From NCBI GenBank assembly GCA_019635775.1, contig JAHBYU010000002.1, positions 186,001-250,000 on the forward strand: a DNA stretch of 64,000 bases, in the 5' to 3' direction. Below the pieces are notes generated by a model, which did not search any database, was not told where the DNA came from, and saw only the letters and a program-made list of their open reading frames with translations. This document shows positions 18,766-29,901 of this stretch, piece after piece. Positions within the stretch are counted from its first letter, which is position 1. Every line of letters begins with the position of its first letter. The position numbers were made by a program, and so were the translations under genes. This stretch comes from Rhizobiaceae bacterium (GTDB taxonomy: Bacteria > Pseudomonadota > Alphaproteobacteria > Rhizobiales > Rhizobiaceae).

Positions 18766-20385
18766 ATGACCGGAAAAGAGCGGATATTCCTCTTCGACAC
18801 GACACTGCGCGACGGCCAGCAGACGCCGGGCATCGACTTTTCGGTGGAAGACAAGATCGCCATCGCGAAAATGCTGGACGAGTTCGGACTGGACTATGTC
18901 GAGGGGGGCTATCCGGGCGCAAACCCGACCGACACCGCCTTCTTCCAGCAGAGGCGGACCCGCACGGCGAAATTCGTCGCCTTCGGCATGACCAAGCGCG
19001 CCGGAGTTTCGGCCTCGAACGATCCGGGGTTGGCGGCGCTGGTGCAGGCGCAGTCCGATGCGATCTGTTTCGTCGCGAAAAGCTGGGACTACCACGTGCG
19101 CGTGGCGCTCGGCTGCACCAACGAGGAGAACCTCGAAGCGATCCGCGCCTCGGTTCAGGCGGCGACGTCGGTCGGCAAGGAAGCGATGGTCGATTGCGAG
19201 CATTTCTTCGACGGCTACAAGGCCAATCCCGACTATGCGCTTGCATGCGCCAAGGCGGCCTTCGACGCCGGCGCGCGGTGGGTGGTGCTGTGCGACACTA
19301 ATGGCGGCACGCAGCCCTCGGAGGTGCATGCGATCGTGGAAGCTGTTGTCGCAGCGGGTATCCCAGGGGAAAACCTCGGCATTCATGCGCATGACGACAC
19401 GGGGCAGGCTGTCGCCAATTCGCTTGCAGCGGTGGAAGCCGGCGTGCGCCAGATACAGGGTACGCTGAACGGCATCGGCGAACGATGCGGCAACGCAAAC
19501 CTGATCTCGATCATCCCCACGCTGGTGCTGAAAGCTGCCTTCGCTGAACGCTTCGAAACCGGCATATCGCAGGAGGCGCTGGCCGGCATCTCGCGCCTTT
19601 CCCGCAATTTCGACGAGTTGCTGAACCGCGCGCCTGAGCCGCAGGCTCCCTATGTCGGCCAGTCGGCTTTCGCCACCAAGGCGGGCATCCATGCCTCGGC
19701 GATCGTCAAGGAGCCGAAGACCTACGAGCATGTGCCGCCAGAGTCCGTCGGCAACCGTCGCCGGGTCATGGTGTCAGACCAGGGTGGCAAGGCGAACTTC
19801 ATAACCGAACTCAAGCGGCGCGGCATCGAGGTCCCGGCGGACAGCCAGCGGCTCGACACGCTGATTGCGATCGTCAAGGAGCGCGAGGCGCAGGGCTATG
19901 CCTATGAAGGCGCCGACGCCAGCTTTGAACTTCTGGCGCGCCGGACGTTGCATAGCGTACCGGAGTTCTTCAACGTGACTTCCTTCCGCTGCATGGTCGA
20001 AAGGCGGTTCGACGCGCTGGGTCATCTCAAGACGGTTTCTGAGGCGGTGGTGAAGGTCGAGATCGACGGCGAGGAGCGTATGTCGGTCGCCGAAGGGCAG
20101 GGGCCGGTCAACGCGCTCGACATCGCACTGCGCAAGGATCTCGGCAAATACCAGAACGAGATCGGCGACCTCGAACTGGCCGACTTCAAGGTGCGCATCC
20201 TCAACGGCGGCACCGAGGCCGTCACACGCGTCCTTATCGAGTCGCGAGACCAGGCCGGCGCCCGTTGGTGGACCGTCGGTGTATCGGAAAACATCATTGA
20301 CGCCTCGTTCCAGGCGCTGATGGATTCGATCATCTACAAGCTGATGAAGAACCGCGAGATGGCTGGGCTGGTGGCCGCTGAGTAG
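18766..20385 (+). CDS. cimA: (R)-citramalate synthase
   Basis: Encodes 539 residues. It belongs to the TIM-barrel DRE/HMGL family plus a LeuA-like allosteric C-terminal domain. CimA condenses pyruvate and acetyl-CoA, giving a threonine-independent route to isoleucine. The catalytic motif reads LFDTTLRDGQQTPG, the metal histidines are in LGIHAHDDTG, and GTLNGIGERCGNANL closes the barrel. The GIDFSVEDKIAIAKMLDEFG start is characteristic of the citramalate rather than isopropylmalate synthase group. AAAGGAAA precedes ATG 18766; an earlier in-frame start overlaps pip. Confidence 0.85.
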   Translation: MTGKERIFLFDTTLRDGQQTPGIDFSVEDKIAIAKMLDEFGLDYVEGGYPGANPTDTAFFQQRRTRTAKFVAFGMTKRAGVSASNDPGLAALVQAQSDAICFVAKSWDYHVRVALGCTNEENLEAIRASVQAATSVGKEAMVDCEHFFDGYKANPDYALACAKAAFDAGARWVVLCDTNGGTQPSEVHAIVEAVVAAGIPGENLGIHAHDDTGQAVANSLAAVEAGVRQIQGTLNGIGERCGNANLISIIPTLVLKAAFAERFETGISQEALAGISRLSRNFDELLNRAPEPQAPYVGQSAFATKAGIHASAIVKEPKTYEHVPPESVGNRRRVMVSDQGGKANFITELKRRGIEVPADSQRLDTLIAIVKEREAQGYAYEGADASFELLARRTLHSVPEFFNVTSFRCMVERRFDALGHLKTVSEAVVKVEIDGEERMSVAEGQGPVNALDIALRKDLGKYQNEIGDLELADFKVRILNGGTEAVTRVLIESRDQAGARWWTVGVSENIIDASFQALMDSIIYKLMKNREMAGLVAAE

Positions 20386-20487
20386 GCCAATTCTGCCTGA
20401 AACCGCAACTGATCCATCAACCGGAAGCTGTTGATCCATCAGAATTTTGAAGTGGTCATCGTCGCCAAGCGGGACCATATCGCAAGC

Positions 20488-21426
20488 ATGAGCGCTGAGG
20501 CACCCAACGCGACCCATACGCAGGTGGAGACCGGCGACGCCGCTACGCGCGGCTTCTTCTTTGCGCTTGCAGCCTATGGCCTTTGGGGCTTCCTGCCCGT
20601 CTTTCTCAAGCTGGTCAGCCACATTCCAGCCTTCGAGGTGGTGGCGCACCGTATCCTCTGGTCCATTCCCATTGCCGGCGCGGTGCTGCTGGCGCTTGGC
20701 CGGACCGCCGACATCAAGGCTGCGCTCCGGTCCCCACGTACGCTCGGCATGGCCGCGCTGACGGCCGCTCTGATCTCGATCAATTGGGGAATCTACCTCT
20801 GGGCTATCGCTGCGGACCGCACGATCGAGGGTGCCCTCGGCTACTACATAAACCCTCTGATGACGGTCGCCCTTGGCGCTGTCTTCCTCGGGGAAAAACT
20901 TGGCCGAGCCCAGATCCTTGCCGTCTGCCTGGCTGTCGCCGCAGTCTTGATCCTGACATTCGAGGCCGGCGGCCTGCCTTGGATTTCCCTTGCTCTTGCA
21001 TCAACCTTCGCCGTCTACGGTTTCCTGCGAAAGACGCTGCCGATAGGTCCAAGCCAAGGATTTTTCCTGGAAATACTCCTTCTCAGCGTTCCCGCTCTCG
21101 CCTACGTTATCTGGCTTGCGATACGCGGAGAAGGACATTTCGTACCGTTGGAGCCGGAGAACATACTGTTGCTGATCCTGTGCGGTCCTGCGACGGCGGT
21201 GCCGCTGATGCTCTATGGTTTCGGAGCGAAATTGCTGCGCATATCAACGATCGGGATCATGCAGTACATCGCCCCGACGATGATCTTCCTGATCGCTGTC
21301 TTCATTTTCGATGAACCCTTCAGCGTCTGGAAGATGGCGGCTTTCGTGCTGATCTGGATCGCGCTGGCGATCTATTCATGGTCGATGTTCTTCGCAAAGA
21401 GCCTACCTCAAGCCTACACTCGATGA
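20488..21426 (+). CDS. rarD: EamA-family transporter RarD
   Basis: Encodes 312 residues with ten predicted membrane helices in two EamA repeats. The FFFALAAYGLWGFLPVFLKL opening, EVVAHRILWSIP and the ANWGIYLWAI-like sequence INWGIYLWAIA match RarD proteins, annotated as chloramphenicol-sensitive or drug/metabolite transporters. The real substrate is unknown. ATG 20488 is used; an upstream TTG (20431) adds residues unlike the family. Confidence 0.85.
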   Translation: MSAEAPNATHTQVETGDAATRGFFFALAAYGLWGFLPVFLKLVSHIPAFEVVAHRILWSIPIAGAVLLALGRTADIKAALRSPRTLGMAALTAALISINWGIYLWAIAADRTIEGALGYYINPLMTVALGAVFLGEKLGRAQILAVCLAVAAVLILTFEAGGLPWISLALASTFAVYGFLRKTLPIGPSQGFFLEILLLSVPALAYVIWLAIRGEGHFVPLEPENILLLILCGPATAVPLMLYGFGAKLLRISTIGIMQYIAPTMIFLIAVFIFDEPFSVWKMAAFVLIWIALAIYSWSMFFAKSLPQAYTR

Positions 21427-21489
21427 AGGATGTAATCCTGCGGAGGATGCGCTAGACTGTTCCTGAGGGCGATATCTCGGAGGTTTCCA

Positions 21490-22020
21490 GTGCACACACA
21501 CGTCAAAGCCTTGTTTATTTCCGTTTCGCTTGGGCTTCCTTTGCTCGGCGCTCCTGCGTTTGCCGTTGGAGACGGCGGTGCTAGTGACACGCCGACTTGT
21601 CCGAAAGGCAAGGCATACGACAAGAAGTCCGGAACCTGCAAGGATGCCCAGCGCGGCGCGCTCGATGACGACAGCCTTTACGAATACGGACGCTCGCTGG
21701 CCCATCAGGGCCGCTATGGCGAGGCGATCACGATCCTCGGGCTGGCCGCCGACAAGACCGATCCCCGCATCCTTAACTACCTTGGATATTCGCATCGCAA
21801 GGCGGGGCGTGTAACGGTCGCGCTCGGCTACTATGAGGAAGCGCTCCGCCAGAACCCCGACTACACGCTGGCGCGCGAATATCTCGGCGAGGCCTATCTT
21901 CAACGGGGCGATGTGGATGCCGCGCGCAGCCAGCTTTCAGAGATCGAGAAGCGGGCAGGCAGCGAAAGCCCCGAATATGTCCTGCTCTCCGAGCAGATCG
22001 AATCCTATCTAAAGGGCTGA
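21490..22020 (+). CDS. Exported tetratricopeptide-repeat protein
   Basis: Encodes 176 residues from a GTG at 21490 with GGAGG six bases upstream. The signal peptide (ALFISVSLGLPLLGAPAFA) is cleaved near residue 25. The mature N-terminus has a Cys pair (TCPKGKAYDKKSGTC), then at least three TPR helices (YEYGRSLAHQGRYGEAI, NYLGYSHRKAGRVTVAL, AREYLGEAYLQRGDVDAA). It probably acts as a periplasmic scaffold; no partner is evident. Confidence 0.8.
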   Translation: MHTHVKALFISVSLGLPLLGAPAFAVGDGGASDTPTCPKGKAYDKKSGTCKDAQRGALDDDSLYEYGRSLAHQGRYGEAITILGLAADKTDPRILNYLGYSHRKAGRVTVALGYYEEALRQNPDYTLAREYLGEAYLQRGDVDAARSQLSEIEKRAGSESPEYVLLSEQIESYLKG

Positions 22021-22024
22021 GAGC

Positions 22025-22056
22025 AAAAAAGAAGGGGCTGCCTGAGCAACCCCTTC
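22025..22056 (-). terminator. Rho-independent terminator of the CsbD gene
   Basis: On the minus strand GAAGGGGTTGC pairs with GCAGCCCCTTC around a short loop (22031-22056), followed by TTTTTT (complement of 22025-22030). It lies directly after the CsbD stop and also between the two converging genes. Confidence 0.8.
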
Positions 22057-22066
22057 GAACCCTGGA

Positions 22067-22267
22067 CTAGTTCAGCCGTCCATACCAGTCATCGATATCG
22101 CGCCGCACGCGATCACGTTCGATGCCATAGCGTTCCTGGATCTTTCCTTCGAGCTGATCGCGCTTGCCGGCGATCTGGTCGAGGTCGTCATCCGTGAGCT
22201 TGCCCCACTGTTCCTTGACCTTGCCCTTGAACTGCTTCCAGTTTCCTTCGACGCGGTTCCAATCCAT
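22067..22267 (-). CDS. CsbD family stress-response protein
   Basis: Encodes 66 residues. The sequence MDWNRVEGNWKQFKGKVKEQ followed by WGKLTDDDLDQIAGKRDQL is a textbook CsbD domain. These small, hydrophilic proteins are induced by general stress in many bacteria; their biochemical role is unknown. AAGGAGAAA precedes the start. A strong terminator follows the stop. Confidence 0.95.
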   Translation of the reverse strand: MDWNRVEGNWKQFKGKVKEQWGKLTDDDLDQIAGKRDQLEGKIQERYGIERDRVRRDIDDWYGRLN

Positions 22268-22415
22268 GGCGTTTCTCCTTTTTCAGTATCCACAAAACCC
22301 CTTGCGGGGAGCGCGGATCTTGCGGGGAGCAAGACCCTTGCATCACCCACAGGGCGACTGCCTCAACAATGAATCGCAAGGCTGAAGGTTCCGAGAAAGG
22401 TACGCTACAGCGTCG

Positions 22416-23552
22416 TCAGTCAGCCCGGCTGAGCCGAACGATCTGGCCGTTGCGGGCGTCGGTGAGAAGCCAGATAGAGCCATCCGGCGCGACGTTGACG
22501 TCCCTGATCCGTCCGAAAGCCCCTTCGATCATCCGTTCTTCGCTTCGGATGGTGCCGTGTTCGTCACGGTCCAGCCGCGAGACGAGCGCGAATTTGAGCG
22601 ATCCGACGATCAGGTCGCCCTTCCATTCCGGGAACATGTCGCCCTGGTAGCTGGCAAGGCCCGAAGGCGCAATCGACGGGTCCCAATAGAATAAGGGCTG
22701 TTCGTAGCCGGGCGCTTCCGTTCCAACGCCGATCTTGTCGTCGCCATAGGTTACGCCGTAGCTGATCACGGGCCAGCCATAGTTGAGTCCAGCCTGAGGA
22801 AAATTGATTTCGTCGCCGCCCTTGTCTCCATGCTCGGCCGTCACCAGCCCGCCCAGAACCGGATCCCACGCTGCGCCCTGCGGGTTACGATGACCCTTCG
22901 ACCAGATTTCCGGAAGGTGCTTGGTTCCATCTGGAGAGGGATTGTCGGCTGGTATGGAACCATCTGTGTTGATGCGCAGAATGGCGCCTGCATGATCCTG
23001 CATGTCCTGGGCGCGGTTGCGCGCGCCGCGGTCCCCAGTGGTTATGAAAAGTGTCCCGTCGGGTGCAATGACAAGGCGCGAGCCGAAATGACGGGTCACC
23101 CTTGACTTCTTCGCCATCGAGAAGATGACTTCGACGTCCTCGAGGCGAGCGCCTCCGTCCTCGCGAACAAGACGGGCACGGGCCACCGCGGTACCGGAAC
23201 CACCCGTACCGGCCTGGGAGAAGCTAAAGAAGACCAGGTTGGATGTCGCGAAATCGGGCGATGCAACAATATCGAGCAGTCCCCCTTGGCCACGAGCCAC
23301 GACTTCAGGCACGCCTTCGACTGGCGGTGAGAGTTCGTGCTGCGGCGATATGATCCGGATTTGGCCGGAGCGCTCTGTAACTACGGTGCTGCCGTCCGGT
23401 AGGAAATCCAGTCCCCATGGATGCCTCAGTCCATTGGCGATCACTTGCGCCTCTAGGGGCACGGCCTCCGTCCGGAATGTCAGTTCTGAGGCGGTTGCCG
23501 CACAGGTCAATGATGCGGAGGCGATGAAACAGGCAATGGCGGTGGTCTTCAT
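22416..23552 (-). CDS. PQQ-type soluble aldose sugar dehydrogenase
   Basis: Encodes 378 residues with a signal peptide (MKTTAIACFIASASLTCAAT, cut near residue 22). The six-bladed propeller of the glucose/sorbosone dehydrogenase family is indicated by GLRHPWGLDFLPDGSTVVTERSG, the catalytic-His region SRVTRHFGSRLVIAPDG, IWSKGHRNPQG and EHGDKGGDEINFPQAGLNYGWP. Such enzymes oxidise aldoses in the periplasm with PQQ and calcium. No PQQ biosynthesis gene is in the window. A candidate terminator stem (TCTTGC/GCAAGA near 22317-22335) lies downstream. Confidence 0.85.
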   Translation of the reverse strand: MKTTAIACFIASASLTCAATASELTFRTEAVPLEAQVIANGLRHPWGLDFLPDGSTVVTERSGQIRIISPQHELSPPVEGVPEVVARGQGGLLDIVASPDFATSNLVFFSFSQAGTGGSGTAVARARLVREDGGARLEDVEVIFSMAKKSRVTRHFGSRLVIAPDGTLFITTGDRGARNRAQDMQDHAGAILRINTDGSIPADNPSPDGTKHLPEIWSKGHRNPQGAAWDPVLGGLVTAEHGDKGGDEINFPQAGLNYGWPVISYGVTYGDDKIGVGTEAPGYEQPLFYWDPSIAPSGLASYQGDMFPEWKGDLIVGSLKFALVSRLDRDEHGTIRSEERMIEGAFGRIRDVNVAPDGSIWLLTDARNGQIVRLSRAD

Positions 23553-23854
23553 GAGGCAGACTTAGGTCATCTCTGGTGGACGGCAACGTCTGCGTGGCCG
23601 CGTTGCCGGTCAATCGCTTTCACGATCCGTTGACCTCGCGCCTCGCAACAGGTCAACGGCGGCTGATCACGCGAAAACAGCTGTACCAGCGCCTGAGGCC
23701 TGCTTTTTTTCGTGAAAATGCCAGCAGGAATGCTATATTCCGACCGTTGAGTTCAAGTGGTTCCGCCAGTGAATGCTGCCGGGCCGCTTTTATTTTTTGC
23801 CCCGCCCATCCCGAACGCGGAAGAAAACTCGGGCGGAACGAAAGGTAGAGAGAA
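23553..23854. other. Divergent gap between the sugar dehydrogenase and greA
   Basis: About 300 bases without a gene. It contains a perfect nine-base inverted repeat (23627-23659, listed separately), a T-rich patch near 23705 and a TATATT near 23733 that could be a -10 element for greA, without a clear -35. Confidence 0.5.
23627..23659. repeat. Nine-base inverted repeat in the greA upstream region
   Basis: CCGTTGACC (23627-23635) and GGTCAACGG (23651-23659) are perfect complements separated by 15 bases. The spacing suits either a dimeric DNA-binding protein touching two turns of helix or an RNA stem. No T-run follows. Confidence 0.5.
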
Positions 23855-24328
23855 ATGAACAAGGTGCCGATGACCGCTAACGGCTTTGAGACGCTCAAGG
23901 AGGAGCTGCGCTGGCGTCAGCAGGAGGAGCGGCCGCGCATCATCGAGGCGATCTCCGAGGCGCGCTCGCACGGCGACCTTTCCGAAAACGCCGAATACCA
24001 CGCCGCCAAGGAGCAGCAGAGCCTGAACGAGGGCCGCGTCAACGAATTGGAGGACCTGATCGCGCGCGCGGAGGTCATCGATGTTTCCAAGCTTTCCGGC
24101 GACAAGGTCAAGTTCGGCGCGACCGTCGTGCTGGTCGACGAGGATACCGAGGAAGAGAAAACCTACCAGATCGTTGGCGATCAGGAGGCCGATGTTAAGG
24201 CCGGCCGCATCTCGATTTCCTCGCCAATAGCGCGCGCGCTGATCGGCAAGGAGGTCGGCGACGCGATCGAGGTCAATGCGCCCGGCGGAGCGCGAGGCTA
24301 CGAGGTCCTCAAGGTCCAGTACATCTAG
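23855..24328 (+). CDS. greA: Transcription elongation factor GreA
   Basis: Encodes 157 residues, the usual size. GreA rescues backtracked RNA polymerase by stimulating transcript cleavage. The N-terminal coiled coil holds the catalytic acidic tip region [20 protein letters not shown], and the C-terminal FKBP-like domain ends [18 protein letters not shown]. The ribosome site AAAGGTAGAGAG precedes ATG 23855. LPS-core glycosyltransferase genes follow on the same strand. Confidence 0.95.
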   Translation: MNKVPMTANGFETLKEELRWRQQEERPRIIEAISEARSHGDLSENAEYHAAKEQQSLNEGRVNELEDLIARAEVIDVSKLSGDKVKFGATVVLVDEDTEEEKTYQIVGDQEADVKAGRISISSPIARALIGKEVGDAIEVNAPGGARGYEVLKVQYI

Positions 24329-24412
24329 TCCGGTCCAGGGCCGCGGCGGGTGGACATCGTGGCTTCTTCCCATCAATCCGGCAAGTTGGAAGTGTCCTCC
24401 GGGACGGTCGAG

Positions 24413-25453
24413 ATGTCCCGGATCGAGGTAATCGCGCCAAATCTCAAATTCCGGCTTTCCGGCGTCACCAGCACGATCGTACAACTTGTGCCGGTGCAGG
24501 CGCGTACGCTCGGCATAGCCACATTGGGCCCGGGTTTGCCCGACAGCCTGCCGAAGATGCGCTGGTGGCAGTTGCCGGCCCTGCTGAAACGCCCCGCTTC
24601 CGGGCGCAAACGGGTCTGGCATGCGCGCCGAAACACCGAGATGGTGGCCGGGCTTGTCGCCCGGTCGCTCTTTCGCGCGCCTCTCCACCTGCTTTTCACC
24701 TCCGCCGCCCAGCGCGATCACAGGCCATTCACGAAATGGCTGGTCCGAAGGATGGACGCTGTGATCGCCACCAGCGCGCGCTCAGGCTCCTATCTCGACG
24801 TTCCGCACGAAGTGGTCATGCACGGCGTCGATCTTGACCGCTTCCATCCTCCCCGGGGTCGTGAAGACGAATTCTCGGCGTCCGGCCTGCCGGGGCGCTT
24901 CGCCGTAGGGTGCTTCGGGCGGATAAGGGAGCAGAAGGGGACCGATCTGTTCGTCGACAGCATGATCGAACTGCTGCCGCGTTTCCCGCAATGGGCCGCC
25001 ATCATCACGGGCCGGGTGACCGCGGAGAACCGCGATTTCGCTGACATGCTGAAGCAGAAGGTGGCGGCAGTCGGTCTGTCCGAGCGCATCGTCTTCCTGG
25101 GCGAGGTGCCGGATGTGAAGGTCTGGTTCCGGCGCATGACGCTTTACGTGGCGCCCTCGCGCAACGAGGGCTTCGGGCTGACGCCGCTCGAAGCGATGGC
25201 TTCGCAGACCGCAGTGGTGGCAAGCGATGCGGGTGCCTATGCGGAGATGGTCGTGCCCGGCGAAACGGGTGCGGTTGTGCCGGCCGGCGACGGAAGGGCG
25301 CTGACGGCAGCGTTACAGCCCTATCTGGCAGACCCTGCGCTGGCCGAAAGGCAGGCACTCAAAGCGCTGGAGCATGTCAGGCGGAATTTTCCCCTTGCGC
25401 GAGAGGCCGATGGGGTCCGCAGGGTCTATGACAGGCTCTGGAACGGGCAATGA
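24413..25453 (+). CDS. lpcC: LPS core mannosyltransferase, LpcC-like (GT4)
   Basis: Encodes 346 residues of the GT-B fold. The N-terminus IEVIAPNLKFRLSGVTSTIVQL and RMDAVIATSARSGSYLDVP, VMHGVDLDRF are characteristic of rhizobial LpcC, which adds mannose to the Kdo of the LPS core. The C-terminal donor site is EGFGLTPLEAMASQTAVVASD. ATG 24413 fits the family length; a GTG at 24350 is the alternative. The stop overlaps the next glycosyltransferase by ATGA. The specific sugar is inferred from family resemblance. Confidence 0.75.
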   Translation: MSRIEVIAPNLKFRLSGVTSTIVQLVPVQARTLGIATLGPGLPDSLPKMRWWQLPALLKRPASGRKRVWHARRNTEMVAGLVARSLFRAPLHLLFTSAAQRDHRPFTKWLVRRMDAVIATSARSGSYLDVPHEVVMHGVDLDRFHPPRGREDEFSASGLPGRFAVGCFGRIREQKGTDLFVDSMIELLPRFPQWAAIITGRVTAENRDFADMLKQKVAAVGLSERIVFLGEVPDVKVWFRRMTLYVAPSRNEGFGLTPLEAMASQTAVVASDAGAYAEMVVPGETGAVVPAGDGRALTAALQPYLADPALAERQALKALEHVRRNFPLAREADGVRRVYDRLWNGQ

Positions 25454-26379
25454 TCGACACGCTCATCGTCGTCAAGAACAACAGCTACGGGCTGACCCGC
25501 GACGCCGAGCTTCTGGCCCGTGCGTTGCGAGATGCCGGTGTAGATACCGCAATCGCCGGCATAAAAGAGCGCTCGCTTGCCGACCGGATTTTCAGGCGCA
25601 AGCTGGCGCGGCGGATCATCCACCTGGAACGCGTCTTTCCGCGGTGGATCGGGGCTGGCGAGATCAACATGCTGGTTCCCAACCAGGAGCGCTTTCCCCA
25701 CCGCCACATCCGCAGACTTCGGCACATCGACCTCATTCTTGCCAAGACAGGGGAGGCGTTGCGGGTTTTCACCGGCTGCAAGCCGCCCGTCGAGCTTCTG
25801 GGCTTCACGTCGGAGGACAGGCACGACGCTGGCGTGTCAAAGGACTGGAACCGTTTCCTCCACCTCGCCGGGGGTAGTACGCTAAAGGGTACGGAAGACG
25901 TGCTGGCGCTCTGGCGCCGGCATCCGGAATGGCCGGAACTCGTTCTGGTGCAGAAAAGCCAGAACGCGCCTGCCACTGTTCCGAAAAACGTGACGCTGCT
26001 CGACGGCTACATGGACGATGCGAAGCTGCGCCTCCTGCAGAACGAATGTGGCATCCATCTATGTCCCTCGCGCTCCGAGGGCTGGGGCCACAACATAGTC
26101 GAGGCACTGTCATGCGGTGCGCTGGTAATCACGACGGATGCCCCACCCATGAACGAGCATGTGGAAGCCGGCTGCGGGCTGCTCGTGAGGTCGGGCCGGG
26201 CCGAGCCGCGCCATCTTGGAACGTCCTATTTCGTCGATCGAGCCTCGCTGGAGGCGGCGATCGAAACAGCCATCGCGATGCCCGAGACGCATAAGGCCGC
26301 TTGCGGCAAGGCTGCTCGAGTGCGTTTCGAGCAGATTGAACGCCAGTTCCGTGCTTCGGTCAGGCGCTTGCTCGCCTGA
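25450..26379 (+). CDS. Glycosyltransferase (GT4-like), probable LPS core assembly
   Basis: Encodes 309 residues, shorter than most GT-B enzymes, with a reduced N-terminal domain. The donor-binding half is clear: LHLAGGSTLKGTEDVL, YMDDAKLRLLQNECGIHLCPSRSEGWGHNIVEALSCGALVITTD with the E-x7-E pattern. Overlap with the LpcC-like gene (ATGA) suggests they act on the same glycan. Acceptor and sugar are unknown. Confidence 0.75.
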   Translation: MIDTLIVVKNNSYGLTRDAELLARALRDAGVDTAIAGIKERSLADRIFRRKLARRIIHLERVFPRWIGAGEINMLVPNQERFPHRHIRRLRHIDLILAKTGEALRVFTGCKPPVELLGFTSEDRHDAGVSKDWNRFLHLAGGSTLKGTEDVLALWRRHPEWPELVLVQKSQNAPATVPKNVTLLDGYMDDAKLRLLQNECGIHLCPSRSEGWGHNIVEALSCGALVITTDAPPMNEHVEAGCGLLVRSGRAEPRHLGTSYFVDRASLEAAIETAIAMPETHKAACGKAARVRFEQIERQFRASVRRLLA

Positions 26380-26394
26380 GTCTCCAGGCGACGA

Positions 26395-27179
26395 TCAGGC
26401 CTTCTGGCTCAACTCGAAGAGCTTCGCCTCGGTCAGGTGGGAGTATATCGCCATCGTGGCTGCGTAGTCGAAACCGGCCCGGCCGCAGAGGAAATACCGC
26501 TTCAGCAGATAAAATTTCAGGAACGTGTAGGGTGGCGACAGCAGGAGTTTGAACCAGCTCGGCCTCGTGCCCTTGTCCAGAAGGGCGGCGGCCTTCAGGC
26601 TGGAGTAGGTGTTGGCGCGGGCGATGTCCTCTTCGAGCGAGACTTCGCGCAGATGCAGCAGCGCGCCATCTTCGATCACCCTGGTCTTGCCGGTGACGGT
26701 GTAGGATTCGTGGACGCGTTCGCTGATGTCCATCGAGGCACTGTCCCGCCTGAACAGCCGAAGGAGCCTGTTGTGCAACACGCCCGGATGAGCCGGACCG
26801 TATCCTGCCAGCCTGTCGCGCCGCCTGACGTACCATCCGGAAACCGATTCGTCGTCCTTGGCGATCACCCGCTGAACTGCCGCGCTGAGTGCGTCATCCA
26901 GCTTTTCGTCCGCGTCCACCGAAATGCACCAGGGTTGCGTTGCCCGCTCCAGCGCGAACCTGCGCTGCCGCGCGAAGCCGGGCCAGTCGTTGTGCAGCAG
27001 TTTGATCGGATAGCCGTCCGCCCGATAGCGCTCTACGATATCGAGTGTTCCGTCCGTCGAGCCGGAGTCGACGACGACGATCTCGGCGCAGAAATCCAGG
27101 CTGGCGAGGGTGTCGGCGATGAAGTCGGCCGAATCCTTGCAAATGATCAACGCTGTGACCGGACTGGAGAACCGCGGGG

Positions 27180-27183
<4 letters not shown>
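26395..27183 (-). CDS. Family 2 glycosyltransferase (WaaE/KdtX-like)
   Basis: Encodes 262 residues. The GT-A fold is shown by VTALIICKDSADFIADTLASL, VVVDSGSTDGT and the metal site SVDADEKL (DxD). HLREVSLEEDIARANTYSSL and the FYLLKRYFLCG tail resemble the WaaE/KdtX group, which glucosylates the LPS inner core. ATG 27183 overlaps the stop of the Lrp gene (ATGA), while its own stop converges with the preceding glycosyltransferase. The coupling to an Lrp-type regulator is unusual. Confidence 0.8.
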
Positions 27184-28850
<1,667 letters not shown>

Positions 28851-28911
28851 CCGCCCGGCGTATCGACCGGGAATACCAGATCGGCGCAAAGCCGGCTGAC
28901 GAGGGGAAGTG

Positions 28912-29808
28912 ATGAGTCTGGACTGGGATAAGCTACGCGTGTTCCACGCCGCGGCGGAGGCGGGTTCGTTCACGCATGCCGCGGAGACTTTGCGCCTGTC
29001 CCAATCGGCGATTTCCCGCCAGGTCAGCGCCTTGGAGCATGATGTTGGCGTCCCGCTTTTCCATCGCCATGCGCGTGGTCTTGTTCTGACGGAGCAGGGC
29101 GAAATCCTGTTTCGCACGGCGCATGACGTGCTGATGAAGCTTGAAGCGGTCAAGAACCGGCTGACGGAGACGAAGGACAGGCCGTCAGGTGTGCTGCGTG
29201 TAACGACCACGGTTGGACTGGGGGCAGGGTGGCTGACACAGCGTCTCCACGAGTTCACCGAGCTTTTCCCGGAAATCAGCCTGCAGCTGATCCTCGCAAA
29301 CGAGGAACTTGACCTCACGATGCGCCAGGCGGATTGCGCACTGCGGTTGAGGCAGCCCCAGCAGCCCGACCTGATCCAGCGGCGGTTGTTCACCGTGCAT
29401 TTCCATCTCTACGCGTCGCCAGCCTACCTTGTGAAGCATGGGAAGCCGGAGTCGATAAACGACCTGAAGGACCACAGGATCGTGACCTTCGGGGTGCCTG
29501 TGCCTACCCATCTGAGCGAGCTTAACTGGTTAGAGACAGTCGGCGACTTTGAAAGCGGCCAGCGCGTCCCGACGCTCCAGATCAACGATCTTCTCTCGAT
29601 ACGGCGCGCAGTCCAGACAGGCGTGGGCATAGCCATGCTGCCCGACTACCTCATCGAGAAGGATTCCGGGCTGGTGCAACTGCTTCCTGAGACGGAAGTA
29701 CCGTCATTCGACACCTATTTTGCCTATCCGGAAGCCATGAAGGACCAGGCTAAACTTCATGCGTTCCGGGATTTCGTCATCTCGAAAGCGCGTAGCTGGT
29801 CCTATTGA
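28912..29808 (+). CDS. lsrB: LysR-type regulator of the LsrB/VtlR group
   Basis: Encodes 298 residues. The N-terminal winged helix reads LDWDKLRVFHAAAEAGSFT, LRLSQSAISRQVSALEHDVG, and the effector domain runs to the C-terminus. Length, opening residues and position after trxB match LsrB of Sinorhizobium and VtlR of Brucella. Those proteins are known to influence LPS, redox balance and, for VtlR, to activate an AbcR small RNA. An AbcR-like RNA lies directly downstream here. GAGGGGAAG precedes ATG 28912; a GTG three bases earlier is possible. The symbol rests on resemblance and context. Confidence 0.85.
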   Translation: MSLDWDKLRVFHAAAEAGSFTHAAETLRLSQSAISRQVSALEHDVGVPLFHRHARGLVLTEQGEILFRTAHDVLMKLEAVKNRLTETKDRPSGVLRVTTTVGLGAGWLTQRLHEFTELFPEISLQLILANEELDLTMRQADCALRLRQPQQPDLIQRRLFTVHFHLYASPAYLVKHGKPESINDLKDHRIVTFGVPVPTHLSELNWLETVGDFESGQRVPTLQINDLLSIRRAVQTGVGIAMLPDYLIEKDSGLVQLLPETEVPSFDTYFAYPEAMKDQAKLHAFRDFVISKARSWSY

Positions 29809-29866
29809 AGGGCGTCACTGCACCACAGATTTGCTTTTTTGCATGGGAGGTGTGCGAGAAGGATGC

Positions 29867-29895
29867 TTGTTCATTGGGCACAAAGCGCCCATATA
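29867..29895 (+). promoter_or_regulatory. Candidate promoter and LysR-type site of the AbcR sRNA
   Basis: TTGTTC (29867-29872) and CATATA (29890-29895) are 17 bases apart, close to the CTTGAC/CTATAT-like pattern of alpha-r15 promoters. TTGT (29867-29870) and ACAA (29880-29883) form an interrupted palindrome over the -35, a plausible place for LsrB/VtlR to bind. Confidence 0.55.
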
Positions 29896-29901
29896 ACAAT
29901 C

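Noticed and set aside
22040-22065. CCTTCGAACCC resembling a tRNA T-arm
   Set aside because: It is part of the CsbD terminator stem and lacks acceptor and anticodon arms.
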